A stretch of 64,000 nucleotides of DNA from Taxillus chinensis (lineage: Eukaryota; Streptophyta; Magnoliopsida; Santalales; Loranthaceae): contig CM042087.1 of assembly GCA_023512835.1 (NCBI GenBank), positions 6,826,550 to 6,890,549 of the forward strand, given 5' to 3'. The notes under the pieces are model-generated. The model was not told where the DNA came from. It saw only the letters and a program-made list of their open reading frames with translations, and searched no databases. Made by a program: the position numbers and the translations under genes. Positions 32,536 through 44,526 of the stretch are shown in pieces (the stretch's first letter is position 1; every line of letters starts with the position of its first letter).

Positions 32536-33650
32536 CTAGTGACCTCAAATCTCACCCAACCAGAAGGAACATATCTTCAGGTGAGGCTTCGAACTCCATA
32601 TGTGCAATTTGGTCTTCACCCGACCTTCACCCGACCAACGCAATATTTGGTTGTTACGATCTTTAGGTCTCTGGGATTCTTTCTTCCTTCGTTGATCTAA
32701 TGAATTCTTCCTTGATTTCCTATCAAAATATAGTAAAAATACCACAAAAACTATAAGAAATCTTGTTTTATGGGTTAGGGCATGAAAATATGATAATGTA
32801 GCACAATTGGGCACTAAATGAAGTAAAATCGTATGAAAATGTACCCAAAGTGGCCCTAAAAAAGAGGTATAAATCCCTCCAATCATCTCCTTCACACTTG
32901 AACCTTGCTCGCCTTGAGCAAGAATAGAAATAAATACTCAATCATGCAAGTGAAAAATAAAAAAAGGAAAAATCACAAGTGAGATAATGGTCAATAGAAA
33001 ACACATATAACATATGAAAGTGTAATGCATTATTAGAGTGCAACCCAAAGCACTTTGCATTGCCTTCTTATACTTAGTCCAACAATTATATACAATCCTG
33101 ACCAATACTAAGGAACAACCAAGTTGAACAAGTTAAAAGCATAACAAGCAAATCATGGAATCCTCATAAATGAAACAAGGCAGCCTCACTCAAGTGTAAG
33201 TCTCACACCACTCACTCTCAATATCTCTTAAAGCTTTCAGACCTTAAGTAAGTACAAGAAGTCCTATCTCATGGTGACACATCAAGTCTTACCACAAAAC
33301 GTAGCCTTTGCCACATGCCACCGTGAGAAGTGAGTTTGCCCAAATGATGCTCAACCCTAAAAGAAGTAGACTCAAAAACTCTCGGTTTCATCAAACACAA
33401 ATTTAGATTTAGATCTATAAATCCCCCCCAATCAGGGTGATAAATATTAATCGACCTCCCCTTTTTGGCAGCCCTAGATTTAGATTGCAAACCCTTCAAC
33501 GCTACAACAAGCCATCCTAGATCACTCTCCCTTTCAACCTTTCAACAATTGCTCCACCTTGGCACTCCCTTTTCGGTCGGATCTTACACGACCAGGTGAT
33601 TTCTCCCTTTTCCCGGTTTCCGGAGACATCAAAATTGGTGAGAAGGTTTT
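32536..33650 (-). mobile_element. Athila/Tat-like gypsy remnant: LTR edge, polypurine tract and 3' internal region
   Basis: The LTR portion 32536-32885 carries CACCCGACC motifs and AAAGTGGCCCTAAAA, as in solo LTR D. On the minus strand the LTR begins TGATTGGAGGG at 32885, immediately preceded by the purine-rich AGTGTGAAGGAGA (32886-32898) and GCTCAAGGCGAGCAAGG. That is the usual arrangement at the 3' LTR of these elements. From 32900 to 33650 the sequence is non-coding and no domain is recognisable. Confidence 0.6.
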
Positions 33651-33965
33651 TAAATATTTTGTAAATTTCATAATTTTTATGTTTTTAATATGTTTTAAAA
33701 TACATTATAAAACTACGCACGTTTAAAAACTAATTAGTGAGGATAAAATTGCATTAACTATTATAAAAATGCATCTGTTAATGCGTTTGATATTACTGCA
33801 TACGCTATAAAATTGGGATATGATTGTTATGGATAAAAGTGCATGTTTATAAAATCATGAAAGTTTTTTAAAAATTAATGTTTATAAAATTGGGCGAAGT
33901 TTAAAAGACTGCATATATTATACTATTTATTATATTCCTATATCGTTGGTGTTGGTATTATTATT

Positions 33966-34574
33966 GTGATTGCTATTATATTTGTCACCACGGATGCAAT
34001 AGATGAAATGCATAATAGAGAAGATGATGCAATATGTAATATTGGCGGTAATGAGATTGTTGTGGATGAGGAAATTGGGGTTGGTAAAGAATTCGATAAT
34101 TTAGATAATTGTTATGAGTATTATAGAAACTATGGAAGGCAAAACGGTTTTGGTGTGATGAAAAGAGATTGTAAACACAGGAGATGATGGACTTGAGAGA
34201 TGCTGCACCTATGTTTGTTATAAATCACAAATAAGAAAAACAGCATCAAAGAGTCCACTAAACCCTAGACTTTCAGTGAAAACAAATCACAAAGCTAAGA
34301 TAAATTATAGTTTTATAGCTGAATGGGAAATACAAATTGTATAGTGTTTGTGTTAAACATAATCATTTGTTAAACCCTACAAAAATAAGGTATACAAGAT
34401 GTAATAAAAAGTTAGATCTACATGTGAAGAGAAGATTGGATCTAAATGATTGAGTAGGAATACGAATGAAAAAAAATGTCCAATCTTTAGTTGTTGAAGC
34501 AGGGAGTGCTCAAAATTTATGTTTTGATGAAAGGGATTGTTGGAATTTATATTTCCTTTTCAAGTTGCCTCAAG
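33966..34574 (+). pseudogene. FAR1/FHY3-family N-terminal domain, degraded
   Basis: The open segment 33966-34187 encodes an acidic N-terminus and then GKEFDNLDNCYEYYRNYG and GRQNGFGVMKRD (from residue 40). This is the start of a FAR1 DNA-binding domain, which in the family is a WRKY-GCM1 type zinc finger. After frameshifts and stops, homology continues with EWEIQIV (about 34322), VKHNHLLNPTK (34351-34385) and GIRMKKN...QSLVVEAG (34458-34505). It fades after FDERDCWNLY near 34545. The first Cys region is disrupted. FAR1/FHY3 proteins are light-signalling transcription factors derived from MULE transposases, so this may be a host FRS pseudogene or a MULE remnant. No MULE transposase core is visible. 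Confidence 0.7.
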
Positions 34575-34884
34575 TCAATTTCGTTCATAGGTTGCCTTGA
34601 GTGAATTTCTTACGATTGGTTAAGCCAGAATAGTTTTATGAAGCTTATTTCTAGACTAACAAAACTCGTGTCAATTGCTTATCTACCCAGGAATCGCATT
34701 TCATGATTGTTGTCATTTTGTTCAACTTTCACTTTGTGGTTATTTTGTTGACTTTTAATGTAGCTTTTGTTAATGGAATTTAGAATGTTAAAGTATTCAT
34801 GTTAATGAAAGAAGCCATTTAGATTAAGAAAATGAGGTAAGAAATAAGTGAAACTTCAAACAACCTTATCTTTGTGCATAGTGG
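34575..34884. other. Unassigned AT-rich sequence downstream of the FAR1-like fragment
   Basis: No gene, repeat array or LTR terminus is recognised between the last FAR1-like homology and the copia LTR at 34885. Confidence 0.5.
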
Positions 34885-35808
34885 TGTTGGATCAAGCCCA
34901 GAATTTGGATAATGCCAATAAAGCCCTATGTAATTTGATTTGAGATCTTTTATGTTTCTTTAGTCATTGCAGAAGATATGTTATTAATCCGGAGATACAC
35001 TCGTGAGAGCAAAGCTAAGGACAGGATACATAATCCTGATCCGGACAAAAGTGAGTGTCGTCAAACACTTGGTAAATAACCAAGTCACAAATACATGCGG
35101 AATAAGGAACATTCGTGCGGACTAAGTCAAAGTGATGCGGAGTAAGAATCCTGGTCCACAAGGTCGCACGAAGTAAAAGAAGATACGGAGTAAGACATCC
35201 GAGTCTTCCATACATGCGGAGTAAGGAATACTAATGCGGAATAGGGACTCAAGTCTTTATTTACACGGACTAAGGAAACTAGATGCGGAGTAAGGAATCC
35301 GGACAACTTACTCATACGGAGTAAGGAAGCGCTAGTACGGAGTAAGCACTCCGATCCCTTAGACTCGCCCGGAGTAAGGAACTTACATACGGAGTAAGGA
35401 ACTTACATGCGGAGTAAGGAAGCGCTAGTACGGAGTAAGCACTCGATCCCGTAGACTCGCCCAGGAGTAAGGAACTTACATATGGAGTAAGGAACTTACA
35501 TGCGGAGTAAGGAAGCACCGACACGGACTAAGGATTCCAAGTACTAAATAGATACGGAGTAAGTAATCACCGACACGGAGTAAGGTTCCGAGCTTCATTA
35601 GCAATGGAGTAAGGAAAATTACACCGACCAAGAATATGCTACTTCAATTCACCGCATTTAAAGCTATCGGCTCGTGGCGTCCTGATGTAAGACAAACTTA
35701 TTGAGAACCTGAAGAATCTTACACGTGGATCACCCAGATATGTGGACACAACCTTAATTATATTTGGGAACTCACAAAGGCACTTATACTCTTCAAACCC
35801 AAGATCTT
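34885..35808 (+). repeat. Truncated copia (Sirevirus) LTR, copy E
   Basis: It begins TGTTGGATCAAGCCC and stays collinear with the other LTRs through the GGAGTAAGG array (35185-35630) to CCCAAGATCTTG, where homology stops. The TATA region, R and U5 are missing. Inside the array a block of about 90 bp is duplicated (compare 35320-35410 with 35411-35500). Confidence 0.88.
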
Positions 35809-35901
35809 GTGTTAGAAAGACCTACGTTACAAAGAAAAAATTATGTTGCTACTCTCTTCCTATGTAACATTAGATACCTCCTGAACACCAATATAACATC
35901 C
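35809..35901. other. Unassigned 93-bp sequence, left flank of element B
   Basis: The sequence starts TGTTAGAAAGACC and ends in the CATCC duplication. It is the pre-insertion target of element B and should be continuous with 48805 onward. The abrupt TGTTAG start against LTR E suggests the left end of another inserted element, whose right end I could not find. Confidence 0.4.
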
Positions 35902-37139
35902 TATTGGATCAAACCCAGAATTTGGATAATGCTGATAAAGCCTTATGTAATTTGATTTGAGATCTTTTGTGTTTATTTGATCATTACGAAGATATGTTAC
36001 TAATCCGGAGATGCACTCGTGAGAGCAAAGCTAAGGACAGGATACATAATCCTGATCCGGACAAGAGTGAGTGTCGTCAAACACTTGGTAAATAACCAAG
36101 TCACAAATACATACGGAATAAGGAACATTCGTACGGACTAAGAACTTAAAGGATAAGTGCGAGTAAGAGTCTTGGTCAACGAGGTCGCACGAAGCAAAAG
36201 GATTGAAATGGAGTTAAATAGTTAAGTCTTCCCCTCAAGCGAACTAAAGTGAAGAAGACACGGAGTAAGGCATCCGAGTCTTTCATACATGCCGAGTAAG
36301 GAAGTATTAATGCGGAATAAGGATCCGAGTCTTTATTCACACAAAGTAAGGAAACTAGATGCGGAGTAAGGAATCCGGATATCTTACTCGCCCGGAGTAA
36401 GGAACTTACATACGGAGTAAGGAACTTACATGCGGAGTAAGAAAGCGCTGACATGGAGTAAGCAACCACTGACACGGAGTAAGGTTCCGAGCTTCATTAG
36501 TAATGGAGTAAGGAGAATTACACCGGACCAAGAAGATACTACTTCAACTCACCGCATTCAAAGTTATCGGCTCGTGGCGTCCCGATGTAAGACAAACTTA
36601 TTGAGAACCTGAAGAATCTTACACGTGGATCATCCGGATATGTGGACACAACCTCAATTGTATTTGGGAACTCACAAATGCACTTATACTCTTCAAACCC
36701 AAGATCTTGAGCTCCACAAACCGCAGCGGTCAAGACAGAGAGATTACCGAGGAATAGTTAGTGCTGAACGTATTCCGAACTACAAGTTCCAAGGTTATCT
36801 CTTAGGAATGGTAGTATAAAAATTCATACTTGTATATTTACTAAAAGTGATAGAGTGCAAAAAAAAAAGGAGGGATCAACCCTGCGTATGTACAAGAGCT
36901 CAAAGATACAAACAAGGCTAGTGTGTGAATCCTTTTTGTAAAACGAGTGTAAGAGAGTTGCTTCTATTTTGTTGTAATTATCTTTTGATAATAAAACAAA
37001 ATACTTCCACTATCCGGTTATCTTCCGCAGTGATTCTTTCACTTAACTAGATTAGTGCGATGCCTTAAGAGAACAAAAGAGTTTGAATAAGAGCCTATTC
37101 ACCCACCCCCCCCCCCCCCTAGGCTCCAAGGGATCATCA
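35902..37139 (+). repeat. 5' LTR of copia element B
   Basis: 1238 bp, ending GGGATCATCA, followed by the primer site TGGTATCGGAGCG at 37142. TATAAAAA at 36815-36822 and AATAAA at 36990-36995 mark promoter and poly(A) signal. A run of C at 37105-37119 sits just before the LTR end, as in other copies (30012, 48766 and, in reverse, 50210). Confidence 0.93.
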
Positions 37140-37198
37140 AGTGGTATCGGAGCGTCTATTTGTTCAAAAGTAGAGATCCCACTCTTTTACTCTAAGCA

Positions 37199-39574
37199 AT
37201 GGCCGAAGAAAGCAAGATGCTTTTCAACACTCGCCTTAACTCCGGAGGTGCACAAGAGCCTATTCCAAATCGAAGCGGCGGTGAAAACGTCGACCCACCT
37301 CAACCTCGCTGCTGCCACCGCCTCTCAACCACGGAGTTCCGGTTTTACTCGATGAAACCGCCCAAATTCACACCTGAACTTTTCTCCCAGTGGAAAGCTC
37401 GCATGAAGATGTTTATGGTATGCCATGATCATCTCATGTGGCCATGTCTTCATCAGGGAGATCCCAATTCCGATGACTATCGGAGAACATGGAGTTAGCA
37501 GGCCAAAGACGGATACCGAACTTACCAACGATGAAAGAGCCTGGCGGTGCGCTAGTGAAAAGGCTCTAGCTTATGTTACATCGTCTTTGGATTCCGAGGC
37601 TTTCACGGACGTCCAGGGCTGCATGTCGGCAAAAGCCGTTTGGGATAAACCGACAATCCTCTATGAGGGGAGTCGGTCCCAAATGCAAAATGTGATATGT
37701 GCTCTCGGACGGAATTTAGAGAGTTTCAATCACAAACCTGGCGAATCCCTGGAAAGCATCTATCGAAGATTCGGCAAGCTCATTCTAGAGCTAAAAACTG
37801 ACAATGAGCACTACACTCGGTCTCAAATCAATGACAAGTTCTTTCGATCCTTGCCGGATCACTACTACTCCAAGCGACTCCAGATGCAAGCCGACAAAAA
37901 CGGCCATTCACCGCCCTTGAGGAAATCTACGGAGAGCTTCGGACTCATGAGGTCGATTCAAATACTCTGCCCATGATGAGAAGATAGCTCGGAAAGAAAA
38001 GGGAGTAGCTCTCAAAGCTACGAATGCACCAGGAATCATCCTGGAGGATGATACGGATGAGTCAGAAAATTCTGACTCAGACGTTGAAGAGGAAATAGCT
38101 CTTCTTGTCAAATCCTTCGAACGATTCCTTCGGAAAAGTAGAAAAGGATTCAGAAGAGGCTCCTCATCATCCAGAAGGAAGGAACGATCGGAGTCAAGCT
38201 CCCAAGAATGCTTTAACTGTGGGAAAACCGGTCACTGGGCCAAGGAATGCAGATCTAAATCTAAGACGGCAGAGAAAAGTGACAAGGTTACGCCCCGACG
38301 TTCCACCTCAGACAACAGCAAGAACAAGAGGAAGGCGTTCGTGACAAAGTACGTCAGTGGCTCGGAAGAAGAGGAGGAATCCTCGGATGATGAGCCAACT
38401 CCTAAGCCAAACGTACAAATACTCGTGGAAAGTTAGAATCGAGGATGATGAGCGAACTCCTAAGCCAAACGTACAAATACCCCTTGAACTCCTACCCTCA
38501 TGGCAAATACCGAGGTATCTTCTATCTCTCGAGCTCATGAGTAAGTTAGAATCTCTTACTACTACATGCGATCATGAAAAGAATGAGAGACTAATAATTA
38601 CTCAAATGTACAAAGATATGGAAAGTCGAACAAACGTCTTGAATTTACTATTACTAGACTAGAAAAGGACATTGCCGACTTCGGGGAAAAGAAGCTTGGT
38701 ATCACGATCTAAGAGCTAAAAATCATCTCGTTAAATACCAATCTCTCTGGCCTAAAAGTTATAGTAAAAAGACTCAAAAACGAACTTGAACAGAAAGGGA
38801 AATAAATCATAAGTGGCTTAAATCCGGGGAAATAGCCTCTACATTTAGGACTGATCCGGATAACATTCGAGTCAAACCTGGCCTAGGCTCCGAATCACCA
38901 AACTCCAATACTCAAGCTAATGAGTGTCCTCCAGATTTCACTCCAAAACTAACCAACTTATATCCTGTTAGTACATCTAAACCGTTGGATGGTTTCATTT
39001 CAGGTGGCACCATAGTTTATGACTGTGGAGTTGAGGTTGTTACTGTAGTTCCCGAAGCAGTAGCACCCGTAACTAATGATGAAGGGAAGGCTGCTGCAGT
39101 TAAAGCCAAAACTGTAGCACCCAAAAAGAAAGGAAAGGCTAAGGCTGACGCATCTAGGGCCAAGAGCGCGTCACCCAAACGAAATGGATTAGGCCACAGG
39201 GAACAGAGTAGAAAGTCTGTAAAATCTAAGAGACCTGTATCCCCTGTTTGTACTTCACATTATAGTGTCTGTCTATCCGTAGAGAAATGGGTCATTATCA
39301 CTATGAATGTTGGAGTCTATCTGATAGCCGGCTTTGTAATCAATTTCAATCCAATAAAGTTCGGTTTTATAAAAGGGGTTCTTCGAGCAAAACAAAATCT
39401 AAATCTAAAAGGAGTGTCTCTCCCAAGAAAACCCAAATAAAAGAAGCAGTTGAAACTAACAAGTTAATGTCAACTTGGAAAGCTAAAAGTCCTAGCAAAA
39501 TCAAATCCGGAACTGTTGACAATACTGCTGCATTCTCTAACCGCCCGAAACAAGTTTGGGCACCAAAAGTGTAA
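37199..39574 (+). pseudogene. gag: Copia Gag, element B (frameshifted)
   Basis: The ATG at 37199 opens MAEESKMLFNTRLNSGG. The UBN2-like region spans 37199-37976 in two frames (KARMKMFMVCHDHLMWPCLH, then SLDSEAFTDVQGCMSAKAVWD). The first CCHC knuckle, CFNCGKTGHWAKEC, is intact at 38209-38250. A coiled-coil-like stretch lies at 38535-38800, a Lys/Ala-rich region at 39030-39200, and a second knuckle with GHYHYECW near 39255-39312, split by a frameshift. It ends KQVWAPKV-TAA at 39572-39574. As sequenced it needs several frame corrections, some at CCGG-like sites that may be sequence errors. Confidence 0.9.
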
Positions 39575-42500
39575 ACTGTTGTCTTTCAGGAGCATCTCTG
39601 GAATGCATTGCCGGATCACTTGAAGTTAAAGATCAATCAAAGCAAGTGGATCCTCGATAGTGGATGCTCCGGACATATGACGGGTGATCAGACTCTGCTC
39701 GTAGAAGTTAATGAAAAACGTGGTCCATCCGTTTCATATGGTGACAACAAGAAAGGTAAGACGTCGGGTATGGCACTTTAACAAACGGCTGTGTATCAAT
39801 CACTAAAGTTGCACTAGTCGAGGGTTTGAAGCATAATTTGCTAAGTCTCGGTAATCTATGTGACAAAGGATTTCTTGTTTCCTTTATGTCTAACTCCTGT
39901 ACAAGAAGAGAAAACTTATCCAGGAGATATTAAGTTATCCGGATCAAGAGATGGGGACATATACTCGGTGGTCTTAAGAAATAATTCTTCGACCCTGTAT
40001 GCTTCCTCACTAAAGCTTGGATGAAGATAGTTGGTTATGGAACAAGCGATGCGCTCATTTAAACTTTAAGACTTTGTCTAAGTTGGCGTCACTTGATCTT
40101 GTCACCGGTCTACCTAAACTCAAGTTCTCCAGACACCTCTCTGTCGAGAATGCCAACTTGGCAAACAGACTAAACACGGCCTTTAAGAGCAAATCGGTTA
40201 ACTCAATAATCGCTCCTCTACAACTTCTTCATATGGACCTCTCGTGGTCCTATATCTGTTCCATCACTAGTCAGTGCGAGATATACCCTTGTGGTTATCG
40301 ATGATTTCACCAGATACACATGGGTGATGTTCCTGAAATCAAAGGATCAAACTTTTGAGCATCTAGTAGATCTCTTCAACTGGATAAGCAACTCACAAGG
40401 ACCGAGCATTAAATGCATCGGGAGTGATCATGGTACAGAATTTGATTTTTCGAAATGAGATCATATTGTTCCGAACAGGGCATACGAGATGACTTCTCTG
40501 CTCCCCGAACCCCACAACAAAATGGGGTAGCCGAGCACAAGAATCGTACTTTAGTTGAAGCTGGTAAATCCATGTTAGCAGGGGCAACGCTTCCTCTCGC
40601 CTATGGGCTGAAGTTGTGTCCACGCCTGATATGTTCAGAACGGAACTCTAATAAATAAATCTACCATGAAAACACCTTATGAGATGTGGAGAGGACGAAA
40701 ACCTTGAATTTCACATTTCGAGCTTTTGGGTGTACTTGCTATATACTTGATAAATGGCAAAGAGACCCGGAATAAATTTGAACCAAAAATCCGATGATGG
40801 GATTTTTGTCGGGTACTCACTATATAGCAAGGCTTATCGGGTCTTCAATAGAAAACTTTTTAAAGTTGAAGAATCTATCCATGTGACTTTTGATGAAGCT
40901 AATCTTGATTGGTCAAAAGTCGGTTCTTCAAGTTCTAATGTGCAGGTCATGGACAACAACGTCAATTATTCGAAGTTTATGAATGTTCCTGTTACACATC
41001 CCGACCAATCACGTGGCATCAGCGAGACACAAAGAAATTATATGGATGATGCTACAGATGACTCGAACTCCGGACTACCATTTAGCTCCGGACATACTCC
41101 TACGGATACCCAAAATTCCGGAGCACCTTCAAGTCCGTCCGGACCAGTTAACACTGAAAGAAACAGTGTTGAAGAACCTTCTAGTTCAACCGTACCTTCT
41201 AATACGGAAACAACTAGTCCGGGCGAAGCTCAACCAGCGGATACAACTGAACCACCTAATCTGGAAGAGCTTCAAATTGTTCAAGATCATCCATCACATG
41301 CACAGAATTACAGATGGACTCGAAACCATCCCTCAGATCAAGTGATTGGTGATCCTACTGTTGGTGTAAGAACAAGAGCAGCCACCTCCAACATGAGTCT
41401 TCACTCGTGTTTTCTATCTCTAATAGAACCAAAGGTGGTAGATGAAGCTCTTCAGGATTCAAATTGGATAGAAGCCATGCAAGACGAGCTGAATCAATTT
41501 AAGAGAAATAATGTGTTGACCTTAGTACCAAGGCCTAAGTCTCAAGAAGTCATTGGCGTTAAATGGGTGTTCCGGAACAAGCTTGATACGGATGGAATAG
41601 TAATCCAGGAACAAAGCCGGCTGGTAGCCAAAGGATATCGTCAAGAAGAAGGAATAGATTATGATGAAACCTTTGCTCCGGTAGCAAGACTTGAGGCAAT
41701 CCGAATGTTTCTGGCGTATGCTTCATATGAAAACTTCATAGTTTATCAAATGGACGTCAAGAGTGCATTCCTGAATGGAGACCTTCAAGAGGAGGTGTAT
41801 GTTGAACAACCTCCCGGCTTCATTGAACCTAAGGCAGGACATCTTGTCTACAAACTTCAAAGCTCTATATGGTTTGAAGCAAGCTCCAAGAGCCTGGTAC
41901 GACACACTCGTCGAATTCCTACTTGCTCATAACTTCCAAAAAGGGAAGATAGACACTACCCTATTTCTACGAAAAGAGAAAGGACACACTCTGATCGTAC
42001 AAATATACGTGGATGATATCATTTTCGGATCAACGAATCCGAAGCTTTGTGAAGAGTTTGCTAAGTTGATGACAGGCAAGTTTGAAATGAGCATGATGGG
42101 AGAACTGTCCTACTTCCTTGGAATAGAAGTTAAACAATTAAAGGAAGGAATCTTCATTAATCAGGCTAAGTACACTCGCGATCTTATTAAGAAGTTTGGT
42201 ATGGAAGGTTCATCTCCCGTCAAAACTCCCATGCCTGTCGGTGCCAAGTTAGATCCGGATGCCGACGGTATATCCGTAAATGTGACCGACTACAGAGGGA
42301 TGATCGGATCCTTGCTTTATCTTACAAAGAGTCGCCCAAGACATTATGTTTGCAACTTGCATCCGTGCACGATACCAGGCGAATCCCAAGGAGTCACATA
42401 TGCTTCATGTAAAACGGATATTAAGGTATCTCAAGGGAACGATGAATTTGGGACTCCTGGTACCCAAAGGAGTCCAACTTCACCTTATCCGGATACTCGA

Positions 42501-42952
42501 TGCCGACTTCCTGGATGTCGCATCGACGGGAAAGCACAAGCGGTACGTGTCGGTTTCTAGGAAATAGATTGATCTCATGGTTCGATAAGAAGCGGAATTC
42601 CGTATCAACCGCTATCGCTGAGGCGGAATATATAGCGCCTGAAGTTGCTGCGCACGGCTACTTTGGATGCAAAGTCAACTTACCGACTACGGTTTCAACA
42701 TGTCATCTATTCCGCTTTACTTGTGACAACACTAGTGCAATTGCCATCAGCAACAATCCTGTCATGCATCCTAAGACGAAGCACATTGAGGTCAGGTATC
42801 ACTTCATACGCGATCATGTTCTCAAAAAGCATATTTCACTGGAACATGTTGCTATCAAGATCAATTAGCAGACATACTTACAAAGCCCCTACCCGATGCG
42901 AGGTTCTCCTGAACTACTCTTCCGATTAGGTATGCTTGATTTCTCTGCATAG
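39575..42952 (+). pseudogene. pol: Copia Pol (protease-integrase-RT-RNase H), element B
   Basis: Pol continues in Gag's frame after TAA. DSGC of the aspartic protease is at 39656-39667 with SGHMTGD after it. The integrase zinc region (CAHLNFKTLSKLASLDL) starts near 40044, and core residues lie near HMDL (40232) and SDHGTEF (40423-40443). RT has [13 protein letters not shown] at about 41748-41786, [14 protein letters not shown] near 41860 and YVDD at 42006-42017. RNase H runs from about 42490, has DNTSAIAISNNPV near 42725, and the stop is TAG at 42950-42952. Domain order is Ty1/copia. Frameshifts lie near 40300, 40660, 41860 and 42340. Confidence 0.93.
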
Positions 42953-44526
42953 GTTCACATTTGAATTACCCAATAGTATATTTACTCTCGAACATGCATT
43001 GTACGTTCATGAAAGTAGTAGAGACTTCTTGACAGATTCTTGATCATACTTACTTGTTTAACGGCTTCATGCTTCGATATTAATCTCAACCTCATATTGG
43101 GAGGATGCTTGCGTTTCCCGATCAAGTCGTTTAAGCTAACATGACTAAAGCTTATATGATTTACCTCTTCTGGTTTCATGATCTTAATTTCCATTAATCA
43201 CCACATGACATGAAGCATGTTCATTTAGATTACTCCATTAACATGCATAGTTGAAGAAGTGAAATGGGTTAGCTTGGAATGCCTGGTGGATGAATACTCA
43301 ATCGCATCTGATCAGCCAAGTATAGTTTTCTAATAAGATAGACAACTGCTTGAACTTCTACAAATCGGAAAGGTCAACCGAGAGGATTGCACAATCTATG
43401 GGGGAGACAATGCTTTATATATTATTCAGTAATACCCCCCGTATATGTCTCATGACCTCTTTCCTGACTGTCTATTTGAGGGGGAGCTTTTCATTGAGAG
43501 GATTAAATGATCTACGGCGGAGCAGCAATGAACCCCTAATATGTCTCGGATTCTCCTTCCTCTAAACTTTTACTTCCAGATCTGACTGGACATGCTGTTT
43601 TGAATCAGAAAAGTGGCATGTTTGGATGTATTTTCCTTCTTCAACCATGCATTTTAATCGGCTAATCATCTGCCTTCTTTTGACATGTGTTCGCTCTATC
43701 ATTTTTCACTCATGAATCCTAAATTGGCCAAATCATATGCTCTTTAATTAATCTTAGCTACATTGTTCAACAAGATGGTTTCGCTATGTTGACCTATATG
43801 AACCTGTGTATTGTTGTCCGACATATGCCCTGATTCAAAGAATATTGATCATTTTCACGTATGCATACGTCCACTACATTCTTAGCAATGCATGAGTTCT
43901 GTTTCTCATTAGTTTGGATTATGTTGTTTTTCACTGATTATCTTCTCTAATCCGTACTAATCCTTGCCTGTTAAGCTTTTGTATTTTCAGTTTATCCTTA
44001 TTTAGCTACAAGGTTCAGATTTTCTTTGCAACCGTATCGATAAATCCAGTCCATAGTCTCGGATTTGAAGTGTTGTGGTACTTCTCCTCTCTTCAACTTT
44101 TTGATCGCAAAGGAATCTACTCTACTCTCTCACCGAACTCGTTTACTACGGACAAGGTCTATTATTCATCCGGATACTCTTCCACGAATATTATTTACTC
44201 CGGATGATTGCGGCTCATTCCTCCGGACTCCTGACACTTGTTCAATTGTGACAATCCATGTATACTCATATGTCGCATGCTTTTGAGGAGGAATAATGAT
44301 GATTCATTAAATGCATATCTCGGGTTGCACACACACTTCTCTGGATGGCAACCAGTTGTTATCTTTACTTGGTCATGCGGTCTCCACGACATCGTTTCAT
44401 TCGGAGGCGCATCGATATCCAAACTAATGACATCAGCCTATCGCGCGGGTCCCTGTTTCACTCGCAAATTCCTAGACCCGCTGACATTTCCGGACACGGT
44501 CTTAGATATATATATTCTGGTTATTC
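42953..44526 (+). other. Non-coding stretch between pol and ORF3, element B
   Basis: Collinear with 13218-14754. No gene. Purine tracts GGGGGAG near 43399-43405 and GAGGGGGAG near 43479-43487 are conserved with A. A third site reads ACGGCGGAG near 43514, where A has GGGGGAG. The conservation across about 1.5 kb suggests a functional leader or processing region rather than filler. Confidence 0.7.
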
